A DNA stretch of 16,879 nucleotides, from contig JAUVBI010000037.1 of NCBI GenBank assembly GCA_030591305.1, positions 1 to 16,879 of the forward strand, written 5' to 3'. The stretch comes from Pseudomonadota bacterium (GTDB lineage Bacteria > Pseudomonadota > Gammaproteobacteria > Pseudomonadales > Halieaceae). The stretch's first letter is position 1; the number at the start of each line of letters is the position of its first letter. The notes under the pieces were generated by a model, which was not told the origin of the DNA, did no database searches, and worked only from the letters and a program-made list of their open reading frames with translations. The position numbers and the translations under genes are program-made. Of the stretch, positions 8,140-15,939 are shown one piece after another.

Positions 8140-8169
8140 TTGCCAGCTATCTTACACGGGCTCTATAAT
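8140..8169 (+). promoter_or_regulatory. Predicted sigma70-type promoter for rdgC
   Basis: TTGCCA (8140-8145) and a perfect TATAAT (8164-8169) are separated by 18 bp, close to the sigma70 consensus. Transcription would start near 8176, giving a leader of about 100 nt before rdgC. The -35 box lies only 15 bp from the right edge of the compound palindrome, so the element may influence access to this promoter. Confidence 0.6.
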
Positions 8170-8279
8170 CTAAGAGATTAACAATTTGTACAGCAACCGC
8201 TTTTTTTACCCAAATTTCCCTGCGGACCCCTCTGCTACAAGGTACAATCTCCCGCTTTTCCCAGAGTCAGGCTTATCCC

Positions 8280-9185
8280 ATGTGGTTCAAAAATATCCGG
8301 GCTTACCGCCTCAGCAGTCCTTTCGATTTATCCCCCGAACAACTGGGTGAGCAATTGGCTCCCCGCAGCTTCCAGCCCTGTGCCAAGTCACAGGCGGTCT
8401 CTCTGGGTTGGGTGTCACCGTTGGGGGGAGAGTCCGAGGCGCTGGTGCATGCGGCTAATGGCCGTTTTTTATTGTGTTTGCGCCGGGAGGAGAAGTTGCT
8501 GCCCTCTACGGTTGTGCGAGAGCAGCTTGAGGAGAAAGTCTCTGCCATCGAGGCCGAGCAGGGTCGCAAGGTGTACCGCAAGGAGAGGCTCACCATGAAA
8601 GATGAAATTATCCAGGATTGCCTGCCGCGTGCATTTTCTCGCTCCTCGCGTATCTACGCCTACCTGGATACTCGGGCTAACTGGTTTTTTGTGGATGCCG
8701 CCAGCGCGGGCCGGGCAGAGGAGTTGTTAAATTTATTGCGTGATTGCATAGGGAGCTTTCCGGTATTGCTGCCGCAGGTGAATAATGCACCCTCGGCAAC
8801 CATGACCAGCTGGCTGGCACACCAGAATTTACCCGATGATTTCGCCCTGGGTGAAGAGTGTGAACTGCGTGAGCCAGGAGAAGAGGGCGGCGTGGTGCGC
8901 TGCAAGGGCGTTGACCTGCTCAGTGAAGAGGTAGAAACTCATCTCAATGCTGGAAAGCAGGTTGTGCGTCTGGCCCTGAGTTGGGACGAGCGTGTTTCTC
9001 TGGTGATGGCCGAGGATTTATGTCTGCGGCGCCTCAAATTTTCTGAGGAACTGATGAAAGAGAACGATGAAATCCCGGAAGCGGACAACGCTGCCAGGCT
9101 GGATGCAGATTTCGCCCTGATGTCGGAGGCGGTCACTGGCTTACAGGAGCGGGTGATCGCGATGTTTGGCGGAGAAGTCGAATAA
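8280..9185 (+). CDS. rdgC: Recombination-associated protein RdgC
   Basis: The 301-residue protein matches RdgC over its whole length, including the opening MWFKNIRAYRLS, the ALVHAANGRFLLCLRREEKLLPSTVVRE block, and the RLALSWDERVSLVMAEDLCLRRLKF segment near the C-terminus. RdgC forms a ring that binds double-stranded DNA without sequence specificity and restrains RecA loading and strand exchange. It becomes important when replication-restart functions are impaired. The length is normal for the family and no domain is missing. The ATG is preceded by AGG eight bases upstream. The strong-looking promoter at 8140-8169 precedes it. mnmH follows 38 bp downstream and may be transcribed with it. Confidence 0.96.
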   Translation: MWFKNIRAYRLSSPFDLSPEQLGEQLAPRSFQPCAKSQAVSLGWVSPLGGESEALVHAANGRFLLCLRREEKLLPSTVVREQLEEKVSAIEAEQGRKVYRKERLTMKDEIIQDCLPRAFSRSSRIYAYLDTRANWFFVDAASAGRAEELLNLLRDCIGSFPVLLPQVNNAPSATMTSWLAHQNLPDDFALGEECELREPGEEGGVVRCKGVDLLSEEVETHLNAGKQVVRLALSWDERVSLVMAEDLCLRRLKFSEELMKENDEIPEADNAARLDADFALMSEAVTGLQERVIAMFGGEVE

Positions 9186-9223
9186 CAACGGATGTGAGAG
9201 CCTCCCAACATAGAGCCCCTACG

Positions 9224-10318
9224 ATGGTGCATCGCCCCGATACAAAGAACTACAGATCGTTATTTGTCAATGACACTCCCATGATGGATATGCGGGCCCC
9301 GACTGAATTCTCCCAGGGCGCGTTCCCCAGCGCCTGCAGTTTGCCCCTGATGACGGATGAGGAGCGTGCTGAAGTTGGCATCTGTTATAAACAGCACGGT
9401 CAGGATGCAGCAATAGAAAAGGGTCATAGTCTGGTCTCTGGCAGCTTGCGCGAACAGCGTATGGCACAATGGTCCGAATTTACCCGCAATCATCCGGAAG
9501 GCTATCTGTACTGTTTCCGTGGCGGCTTGCGGTCGCAAACTGTGCGGCAATGGTTGCGTGATGCGGGCATCGACTTCCCTCTGATAGAAGGTGGCTACAA
9601 GGCTATGCGCCGGTTTTTACTGGCCGAATTGCAGCGTTCAGTTGAACGGGCAGATTTTGTTTTGATAGCGGGAAAAACAGGAACAGGCAAAACAAAGGTC
9701 ATTGAGCAGCTCACCCGCAGTGTTGACCTTGAGGGGCTGGCCGTACATAGGGGCTCTTCTTTTGGGCAGTTACTGGAGCCCCAGCCCAGGCAGATAGATT
9801 TTGAAAATGCTCTCAGTATCGCGTTGATGAAACTGTTGGACGGTGGTGAGGAAAGGGTGTACCTGGAGGATGAGGGGCGCTTGATCGGGAGGCTGTACCT
9901 GCCCGATGCCCTACAGGAGAAAATGAAAGAAGCACCCATGGCTATTGTGGAGCAGACGATGGTGCAGCGCATTGATGTGGTGGTCGACGACTACGTACTG
10001 GATTTGGGTCGGCGCTTTACGGCAGCTCACGGAGAGCAGGGCGCCACGCTACACAGTGAAAAAATGCAGGCTGATTTGTCGCGCATCCGCAAGCGCCTGG
10101 GTGGGGAGCGTTATGAGGTCGTCAGTGGCCTGATGACGGCTGCATTTGAGCAGCAGTGGTGCGATGGTGACCTCTCCCTGCACCGGGAATGGGTCGCGGC
10201 TCTGCTGGACCAATACTACGATGCCATGTATGACTATCAACTGTCTAAACGGTCCGGGCGCATTGTTTTTCGCGGCACCCGGGAGGAAGTAAGCGAATGG
10301 GTGAACCGGTCCGCCTAG
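9224..10318 (+). CDS. mnmH: tRNA 2-selenouridine synthase MnmH (SelU/YbbB)
   Basis: This enzyme uses selenophosphate to replace the sulfur of (mnm5)s2U34 in tRNAs for Lys, Glu and Gln, through a geranylated intermediate. An N-terminal rhodanese domain carries CFRGGLRS with the catalytic Cys at residue 97, and a P-loop GKTGTGKT lies at about 150-157. The segment LPLMTDEERAEVGICYKQHGQDAA and the end YDYQLSKRSGRIVFRGTREEVSEWV are characteristic of the family. I prefer ATG 9224: from there the protein aligns residue for residue with the E. coli start and places the active Cys at 97 as in E. coli. GTG 9194 would add ten residues. Neither start has a strong ribosome-binding site. Its selenophosphate donor, SelD, is encoded in the fusion gene at 11190. 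Confidence 0.95.
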   Translation: MVHRPDTKNYRSLFVNDTPMMDMRAPTEFSQGAFPSACSLPLMTDEERAEVGICYKQHGQDAAIEKGHSLVSGSLREQRMAQWSEFTRNHPEGYLYCFRGGLRSQTVRQWLRDAGIDFPLIEGGYKAMRRFLLAELQRSVERADFVLIAGKTGTGKTKVIEQLTRSVDLEGLAVHRGSSFGQLLEPQPRQIDFENALSIALMKLLDGGEERVYLEDEGRLIGRLYLPDALQEKMKEAPMAIVEQTMVQRIDVVVDDYVLDLGRRFTAAHGEQGATLHSEKMQADLSRIRKRLGGERYEVVSGLMTAAFEQQWCDGDLSLHREWVAALLDQYYDAMYDYQLSKRSGRIVFRGTREEVSEWVNRSA

Positions 10319-10325
10319 GCTGGCA

Positions 10326-10970
10326 TCACCCGGTTATTGCTTTCAGCATCTCCTGCTCTGCAGCCAGAACAGGCACCATGGCGCGGTGGTTTTTGACGCG
10401 CTCGATGTAGGCCGCTGTTTTGGGGTAGGCATTGGTGTCCAGTTTGTAGCCTCCGTAACTTCCGTTAATGTAGGGCCCCGCTACCGCGATATCAACGGTG
10501 CCCATTTCTCCAAATAAAAATCCACTATCGGGAACCAGGGATTCAATGTAGGCCAGGCAGGTGGGCAGCTCTTCGGTCGCCAGTCGCTTCAGTTTGGCCT
10601 CATCGGCCTCCCCCTGCCCTAACATCTGCTTCACAACGCGCTCGAAGAAAAAGGGCGCCAGGGACTCAACCAGTTTGGAGTCACCATACTCCTCCAGCCA
10701 GCGCGAGCGGGCTCTGTCTTCAGGTGATTTTGGCATTACAGGGACTTCAGGGTACTTTTCTTCCAGGTATTCACAGATCACACTGGAATCAGAAATGCCC
10801 AGGTCGCCGTCCTCGAAAGCAGGCACTTTTCCCAGGGGGCTAATTCGAAGGTATTCCGACGAGGTGCCCCCGGGCATAACGGGGTCGTGTTCATATTCCA
10901 GGCCTTTAAGTGCACAGACCGCTAGAACTTTACGTACGAATGGAGATAAAACTACACCGTAGATTTTCAT
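10326..10970 (-). CDS. Glutathione S-transferase family protein
   Basis: The 214-residue protein has the two-domain GST layout. The N-terminal thioredoxin-like half starts MKIYGVVLSPFVRKVLAVCALKGLEYE, placing Ser9 at the usual catalytic serine position. It continues with PLGKVPAFEDGD (the cis-Pro loop) and the glutathione-contact motif SDSSVICEYLEEKYP. The all-helical C-terminal half follows from about residue 85. It likely conjugates glutathione to electrophiles or acts as a glutathione-dependent reductase or isomerase; the class and substrate are not clear. AAGGAT five bases before the ATG is a good ribosome-binding site. It converges on mnmH with a 7-bp gap and is divergent from the selD fusion. 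Confidence 0.92.
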   Translation of the reverse strand: MKIYGVVLSPFVRKVLAVCALKGLEYEHDPVMPGGTSSEYLRISPLGKVPAFEDGDLGISDSSVICEYLEEKYPEVPVMPKSPEDRARSRWLEEYGDSKLVESLAPFFFERVVKQMLGQGEADEAKLKRLATEELPTCLAYIESLVPDSGFLFGEMGTVDIAVAGPYINGSYGGYKLDTNAYPKTAAYIERVKNHRAMVPVLAAEQEMLKAITG

Positions 10971-11119
10971 GATAAATCCTTATACAACGTGGTAAAGCAG
11001 CCAAGCTGAGGCTACCAGATATGAAATTAACGTGGCAAATATACCGCAAGACTTCCTCAATATATAGGCGAAAAAAATGAGGTTTTGCCTTTAGAGCATT
11101 GTGAGCTGGGCCCTGCCTG

Positions 11120-11149
11120 TTAGCCCTCTGTCTTCCGGTAGTTTATGAT
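11120..11149 (+). promoter_or_regulatory. Possible sigma70-type promoter for the selD fusion gene
   Basis: TTAGCC (11120-11125) and TATGAT (11144-11149) are 18 bp apart on the plus strand. The -10 box is near consensus and the -35 box is weak. The predicted transcript start is about 33 bp before the ATG at 11190. Nothing else upstream looks better. Confidence 0.35.
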
Positions 11150-11189
11150 GCTGTCTCTCCCGGCCTGAGAAAACCTTCCCCCTCTTGAT

Positions 11190-13427
11190 ATGCAGCCCGC
11201 AATCGATATACAAAAAGACCTGGTATTTGTAGGCGGTGGCCACGCCCACGCCCTTGCTTTGCGCATGCTGGCAATGCGGCCAATTGCCGGCCTTCGAATT
11301 ACCCTTATCTCTCCAGCCAGCCACACGCCTTACTCGGGCATGCTTCCCGGCCTGGTGGCCGGGCACTACAGTTTTGAGCAGACACATATCGATTTAGCCA
11401 GGGTGTGCCAGTGGGCCGGTGTGCGTTTTATCTGTGCTGAGGTTGATGCAATCGACCCGCTTGGCCAGATGGTGTCATTACGGGGGCGCCCCTCAATAGC
11501 CTACGATGTTTTGAGCATTGATGTGGGCTCCCAGCCCGAGCTCGATTCTGTACCGGGTGCGAGTCGTTATTCTGTGCCCGTGAAACCCGTGGCTGGCCTG
11601 TGGCAGCGGTGGAGTGATTTACGGGAGAAATTACATGGATCACCTGCCGATATCAGGTATCGCATTGCGATGGTAGGTGGCGGTGCTGGTAGCGTCGAGC
11701 TGATAGCGGCGATGGCCGAGCAGTTTCCCAGAGGTGAGAACGCTACCGATCAGCATATTTCTTTTTCGTTGATTTGCGGGGCGAGAGAAATATTGCAGGG
11801 CTATAACAACCGGGCACGGCGCTCTGCACTGGCCGCGCTGGAGGCTTATGGTATAGAGGTCCATCTCAACAACCGGGTAGAGCGAGTTGAGAGCGATACT
11901 CTGTTGATAGAAAATGGAGAGCAGCACGGCTTTGATGAGCTGTTCTGGTGTACCGGTGCCACTGCGGCTCCGTGGATTGCCAGCAGCGGGTTGAGCACCG
12001 ATAAGCGCGGCTTTCTGGCCACGAGTAACAGCCTGCAATCGCTGGGTCACGAAAATATTTTCGGCAGTGGAGATTGCGCAACGCAGGTGGAGCAGCCCAG
12101 ACCTAAAGCCGGTGTCTATGCGGTTCGCCAGGGGCCAGTACTGGCGGAGAATCTGCGCAATTACTTCCTGGCGAAACCCTTGCAACAGCATATTCCGCAA
12201 CAGCAGTTTTTATCTCTTTTGTCTCTGGGCGCCAAAAGGGCCACGGCAGACCGAGGTGTTTTGAGTGCGAACGGCGCGTGGGTCTGGCGCTGGAAGGACA
12301 AAATAGACCGGGAGTTTATGTCCCGTTTTGAACAGTTGCCGTTGATGGCAGAGGCAACTGCTGTCGATAGCCTGCTACAACTGGAAGCGCGCATAGAGCA
12401 GGTTCCCTGCGGCGGCTGTGGTGCCAAAGTGGGCGCGGATGACCTTTCCAGTGTACTGCACGAGTTGGCACAGGAGTATCCAGAGCACTGTCCCGCGGCC
12501 TGCTCCGAGGATGCCGCCTTAATTCCCGGTTCGGCAACTGCGGCAGTGGTGCAGAGCATTGACACCTTGCGCCAGCTTGTCGCAGACCCCTGGCTTATGG
12601 GACGCATTGCAGCTAATCATGCTCTGAGTGACCTCTACGCCAGCGGCGCCCGGCCGATCTCTGCCCTGGCATCGATTGCGCTGCCATTTTCTGCGCCGAA
12701 TATTCTCCAGCGAGAGTTGAAGCAACTTCTCGCTGGTGCCCTGCACGAATTTGCCGCAGTGGACTGTAAGTTGTTGGGGGGTCATACCATGCAGGGCCCC
12801 GAGCTCAGCGTGGGTTTTGTGGTGAATGGTTGTGCCATTTCTCTCGAGACAGGTTTTTTAGCCAAGTGCGGTTTGCGTGTCGGCGATCATCTGGTGATGA
12901 CCAAGCCAATTGGTATGGGAACCTTGTTTGCCGGTCATATGCAGCTTCATGGAGACGGGCGAAATATTCAGGTGGCCATAGACACGATGTTGCAGAGTAA
13001 TGCGGCAGCCGCTGCCCTGGCAGCAGGTCACCAGGTCTCGGCCTGTACTGATATCACCGGCTTTGGCCTGCTGGGTCATTTGCAAGAAATGCTGCAGCCT
13101 GGACAGGGTGTGGAGCTGTCACTTTCGCAGATCTCTGTACTGCCCGGGGCTTGCGAGTCGGTGAGTGCCGGCATTTTCAGCACCATGTACCAGGCCAATA
13201 AGCGGGCTGTGGGGCAGGCTGTTAGCATGAACTCTGCCGATGAGTACGGCTGTGGTGAGCTGTTGTTTGACCCACAGACCAGTGGCGGTTTGCTGATGGG
13301 CGTATCACCGGGACGGTCAGCCCGCTTGTGTGAAAGCCTGGTTGCCGCGGGCTATAGCCGGGCGGCAGTCATCGGCGAGGTGTGCACGGTAGCCGATGAC
13401 GAGCAAACCCCCCTCAGGATATGCTGA
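11190..13427 (+). CDS. selD: Fusion of an NADH dehydrogenase-like flavoprotein and selenide, water dikinase (SelD)
   Basis: The 745-residue protein joins two enzymes. Residues 1-380 form an NDH-2-like pyridine nucleotide-disulfide oxidoreductase: LVFVGGGHAHALALRML (FAD site), MVGGGAGSVELIAAM (NAD(P)H site) and FGSGDCA (second FAD contact). Residues 400-745 are SelD, which uses ATP and selenide to make selenophosphate, AMP and phosphate. In PCGGCGAKV, Cys410 and Lys413 correspond to the essential Cys17 and Lys20 of E. coli SelD, so this is a Cys rather than a selenocysteine form. HALSDLYASGARP, LLGGHTMQGPELSVG and TDITGFGLLGH are further SelD motifs. This fusion is known in bacteria; the flavoprotein may supply or handle reduced selenium, but that role is inferred. 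The ribosome-binding site is poor. The product feeds MnmH; no selA or selB gene is in the window. Confidence 0.95.
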   Translation: MQPAIDIQKDLVFVGGGHAHALALRMLAMRPIAGLRITLISPASHTPYSGMLPGLVAGHYSFEQTHIDLARVCQWAGVRFICAEVDAIDPLGQMVSLRGRPSIAYDVLSIDVGSQPELDSVPGASRYSVPVKPVAGLWQRWSDLREKLHGSPADIRYRIAMVGGGAGSVELIAAMAEQFPRGENATDQHISFSLICGAREILQGYNNRARRSALAALEAYGIEVHLNNRVERVESDTLLIENGEQHGFDELFWCTGATAAPWIASSGLSTDKRGFLATSNSLQSLGHENIFGSGDCATQVEQPRPKAGVYAVRQGPVLAENLRNYFLAKPLQQHIPQQQFLSLLSLGAKRATADRGVLSANGAWVWRWKDKIDREFMSRFEQLPLMAEATAVDSLLQLEARIEQVPCGGCGAKVGADDLSSVLHELAQEYPEHCPAACSEDAALIPGSATAAVVQSIDTLRQLVADPWLMGRIAANHALSDLYASGARPISALASIALPFSAPNILQRELKQLLAGALHEFAAVDCKLLGGHTMQGPELSVGFVVNGCAISLETGFLAKCGLRVGDHLVMTKPIGMGTLFAGHMQLHGDGRNIQVAIDTMLQSNAAAAALAAGHQVSACTDITGFGLLGHLQEMLQPGQGVELSLSQISVLPGACESVSAGIFSTMYQANKRAVGQAVSMNSADEYGCGELLFDPQTSGGLLMGVSPGRSARLCESLVAAGYSRAAVIGEVCTVADDEQTPLRIC

Positions 13428-13434
13428 GAGACGT

Positions 13435-14244
13435 TCAGGCGGTTAATAAATGTTTGACCTTGTCGCGATAACTGCGACTGACCTTGAGCTGTGAACCGCC
13501 CTCAAGGGTGAGCATATACTCGCCGTTGTTCAGTGTCTGGGCACTTTTTATGCAGTCGGCATTGACGATGGTAGAGCGGTGAACTCTGAGGAAAAGAGCC
13601 GGGTTTAACATGGCTTCCAGCTGTTTCATAGTGATGCGCATGATATGGGTTTTGCCCTCTGCGTGGACGCACATATAGTCTCCCGCTGCATCTACCCACT
13701 GTATCTGTGCCACCTTGATAAACTGTATTTCACTGCCGTCTTTAATAGTGAGTTTTTCCGGCCAGGTTTTTATCGGCAGTGCGTTCTCGGCCATTTGTTC
13801 AATAGAGCTGGCACTGGCACCGGTCATGCCCATTACCAGTTCAACCAACTGTTCTTTGGTGCGGGATGCATCCTCCTGCTCGCGATGGTTGACCGCGCGC
13901 TCCACCGCCTCGTGTAAGCGGTCGTCATCGATGGGTTTGAGTACGTAATCTACAGCGTGCACCTTAAAGGCGTCTACGGCGTATTCATCGTAGGCTGTGA
14001 CAAAAATAATCAAGGGCATATTGTCTGTTTGCAGCTGCTTGATGACATCAAAGCCACTCATTCCCGGCATCTGGATATCCAGAAAAATCAGGTCGGGGGA
14101 GTGCGTTGCTATTGCTTCCATTGCCTCGAAGCCATCGCAACACTCGGCAACTACATCAACCTGTGGTATCTGCTGTAAGCGAATAGAGAGCCCGCGCCTG
14201 GCCAGGCTTTCATCGTCTACTATGATAGTTTTTAATAGGTTCAT
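13435..14244 (-). CDS. LytTR-family response regulator
   Basis: The 269-residue protein has a receiver domain at about 5-122, with acidic residues Asp10/Asp11, phospho-acceptor Asp56 (LIFLDIQMPGMSG) and the conserved Lys in VLKPIDDDRL. A LytTR DNA-binding domain spans about 160-266, including VDAAGDYMCVHAEGKTHIMRITMKQLEAML and FLRVHRSTIVNADCI. This is the AlgR/LytR/YehT type of transcription regulator. The start ATG overlaps the kinase stop as ATGA (14241-14244), so translation is coupled with the cognate sensor. Target genes are not evident from the window; LytTR sites usually occur as paired direct repeats, and I did not recognise such a pair here. Confidence 0.93.
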   Translation of the reverse strand: MNLLKTIIVDDESLARRGLSIRLQQIPQVDVVAECCDGFEAMEAIATHSPDLIFLDIQMPGMSGFDVIKQLQTDNMPLIIFVTAYDEYAVDAFKVHAVDYVLKPIDDDRLHEAVERAVNHREQEDASRTKEQLVELVMGMTGASASSIEQMAENALPIKTWPEKLTIKDGSEIQFIKVAQIQWVDAAGDYMCVHAEGKTHIMRITMKQLEAMLNPALFLRVHRSTIVNADCIKSAQTLNNGEYMLTLEGGSQLKVSRSYRDKVKHLLTA

Positions 14245-15344
14245 TCGCCTGTTTTCCCTCGTGTATAGGGTATTCGAATACTGACGGTAAGCCCGTGGGG
14301 GTCTGTAGTGCTCAGTCGAAAGGATTGCTGGTCGTTATAAATTTCTTTCAAGCGTTCACGGCAGTTGGATACACCGACACCACTACCTTTTGGCATGCGA
14401 CCATACTTTAAATCCAGACCTGGGCCATCATCTGCAACCACCAACAGCAGGTCGCCACCGAAGACTTTGGCACTGATGCCGATAGAGCCGCCGTTGACGG
14501 ACTGGGAGACGGCGTATTTTATGGCATTTTCAACCAGCGGTTGTAACAATAAGCTGGGGAGAAGGGCTGTTTCTGCCTCGGGCTCAATGTTGAAGTGCAA
14601 GCGTAGGCGGTTATCGAAGCGTACTTTCTCAATGTCCAGGTACAGTTTAAGTGCCGCCACTTCTTCCTCTACCGTTACCCTCTGCATGGGGTCACTGTCC
14701 AGGGTGTGGCGTAAAAAACGACTCAACCTTGTCACCATGGCATTAGCGAGCTCTGTGTTCTGGTCCAGGATGAGGGTTGATATTGCGTTCAGTGTGTTGA
14801 ATAAAAAGTGGGGGTTGAGCTGGTAGCGCAGCATTTTCAATTGTGCCTCATGGGCCATGGCCGCCACCTTTAGCCCGCGCTGTTTCTCTTCCTGTAGGAG
14901 CATGTAGTATTTGATGCCAAAGTACAGCCCACTCCACACCAACATAACCCAGAAGGCGGACATGGCACCGTCGAAGTAGGAGAAGAACTCCATCCCCTCC
15001 TCGTTGTGCTTACTGCGCTCATTTTCGAAAAGGTTGTAAAAAATAGTGGCCCGGGCGGACATCCAGGCCAGGCCACCGAGATAGGACGCGCCCAGTATGC
15101 CGACAATTCGCCAACCTGCATCCGCGTTCCACATGCGATGGTAAACGGCACGCATGCCCAGTGTGATAACCATGCCAATGGCGGAAATGATGGGCAGATA
15201 GATGCTGTAGTGTTCCGGCGGCTTTCCCCAGACCAGGACGCCCAGGTAGAACGAACCGCCCCAGCCAGTCCAGCCGGCAAATTGTAATATCCAGAACAAG
15301 TAACGCTTGTCTTGTAGTATTGAATGCGTATCCATAGGTTTCAT
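14241..15344 (-). CDS. LytS/AlgZ-type sensor histidine kinase
   Basis: The 367-residue protein has about four membrane segments (near 16-39, 49-69, 80-100 and 128-150) and a short linker. A His_kinase-type dimerisation motif follows: LRYQLNPHFLFNTLNAIS, with the phospho-acceptor His at 179. The GHKL ATPase domain shows LLQPLVENAIKYAV (N box), VVADDGPGLDL (G1) and GSGVGVSNCRERL (G2). It presumably phosphorylates the LytTR regulator encoded immediately downstream. There is no large extracytoplasmic sensor domain, so the signal is probably sensed within the membrane. The first ATG (15344) overlaps a perfect TATAAT sequence and has no ribosome-binding site. A second in-frame ATG lies nine bases further in, at 15335, so the true start is uncertain. 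Confidence 0.92.
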   Translation of the reverse strand: MKPMDTHSILQDKRYLFWILQFAGWTGWGGSFYLGVLVWGKPPEHYSIYLPIISAIGMVITLGMRAVYHRMWNADAGWRIVGILGASYLGGLAWMSARATIFYNLFENERSKHNEEGMEFFSYFDGAMSAFWVMLVWSGLYFGIKYYMLLQEEKQRGLKVAAMAHEAQLKMLRYQLNPHFLFNTLNAISTLILDQNTELANAMVTRLSRFLRHTLDSDPMQRVTVEEEVAALKLYLDIEKVRFDNRLRLHFNIEPEAETALLPSLLLQPLVENAIKYAVSQSVNGGSIGISAKVFGGDLLLVVADDGPGLDLKYGRMPKGSGVGVSNCRERLKEIYNDQQSFRLSTTDPHGLTVSIRIPYTRGKTGE

Positions 15345-15348
15345 TATA
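15343..15348 (-). promoter_or_regulatory. Perfect TATAAT box overlapping the kinase start codon
   Basis: On the minus strand TATAATG covers the first ATG of the histidine kinase gene. TTGAAA lies upstream, but only 15 bp away, which is short for a sigma70 -35 box. If this is a promoter, the transcript would start just inside the annotated frame and translation would begin leaderless or at a later Met. Confidence 0.3.
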
Positions 15349-15426
15349 CGGAGATTTTCAGGGTTTCAATGTCGTTTCACCGCAAGTTCGCCACAATTCG
15401 CCGCAGATAGCGCCTTGAGTTGATGC

Positions 15427-15909
15427 CTAGCTGGCCGCGAAGTCTCTGAGCCCCTGTCCTGCGAGGCGATATCCTACCCATTCACTCTGGGGCTTCGCCC
15501 CGAAAGATTCATAGAACTTGATGGAAGGTTCGTTCCAGTCGAGCACGTTCCATTCGAAGCGGCCACAGTCGTGTTTCAGGGCCAATTGCGCCAGATGTTT
15601 TAACAGGGCCTTCCCCGCGCCACTGCCCCGGTGCTCGGGTGCAATATAGAGGTCTTCAAGAAACAGGCCGAATTTTCCAGTCCAGGTAGAATAGTTGAAA
15701 AAATAAAGTGCGAACCCAACCGCTGAATCATCTATGGAGCAAATAAGGGCGAAGGCCTTGGGGTGGTTATTAAACAGCGCCGCCCGCAGGTTTTCCTCGG
15801 AGGTTTTAACTTCCGGCAGGGCCTTTTCGTATTCGGCCAGGCCTTTGATAAAATCCAGTATGAGTGCACAGTCCTGCGGTTGTGCTTCTCGAATAGTAAT
15901 ACTCGACAT
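15427..15909 (-). CDS. GNAT N-acetyltransferase, spermidine/spermine acetyltransferase-like
   Basis: The 160-residue protein is a GNAT acetyltransferase. The acetyl-CoA pyrophosphate loop HRGSGAGKALL (residues about 103-113) follows strand FLEDLYIAPE, and FEWNVLDWNEPSIKFYESFGA is the C-terminal GNAT motif. The combination of YFFNYSTWTGKFGLFLEDLYI and WNEPSIKFYESFGA is close to the diamine / thialysine acetyltransferase (SSAT) subgroup. Acetylation of a polyamine or a small amine is therefore the best guess, without proof of substrate. It starts 30 bp after the ion-channel gene stop and is probably co-transcribed with it. No clear ribosome-binding site precedes the ATG. Confidence 0.9.
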   Translation of the reverse strand: MSSITIREAQPQDCALILDFIKGLAEYEKALPEVKTSEENLRAALFNNHPKAFALICSIDDSAVGFALYFFNYSTWTGKFGLFLEDLYIAPEHRGSGAGKALLKHLAQLALKHDCGRFEWNVLDWNEPSIKFYESFGAKPQSEWVGYRLAGQGLRDFAAS

Positions 15910-15939
15910 TATTTATAATCCGCGTAGGTAAAGAGAGGG

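Larger units (their letters stand above)
7969..8279. other. Divergent intergenic region between the FAD dehydrogenase and rdgC
   Basis: This gene-free stretch separates two divergent genes. From left to right it holds a short AT-rich leader next to the dehydrogenase start, the 114-bp compound palindrome, and a sigma70-like promoter facing rdgC. A pyrimidine-rich leader then runs to the rdgC start. I could not find a convincing minus-strand promoter in the roughly 40 bp between the palindrome and GTG 7968. The dehydrogenase transcript may therefore start inside or beyond the palindrome. Confidence 0.8.

Noticed and set aside
11066..11090. AT-rich imperfect hairpin AGGCGAAAA / TTTTGCCT between GST and the selD fusion
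   Set aside because: The stem is short, has a bulge, and lies between divergent genes. It gives no clear regulatory or terminator signal.
12406..12432. Possible selenocysteine in SelD
   Set aside because: The catalytic position is a normal TGT cysteine codon in an uninterrupted frame, so there is no in-frame TGA to read through.
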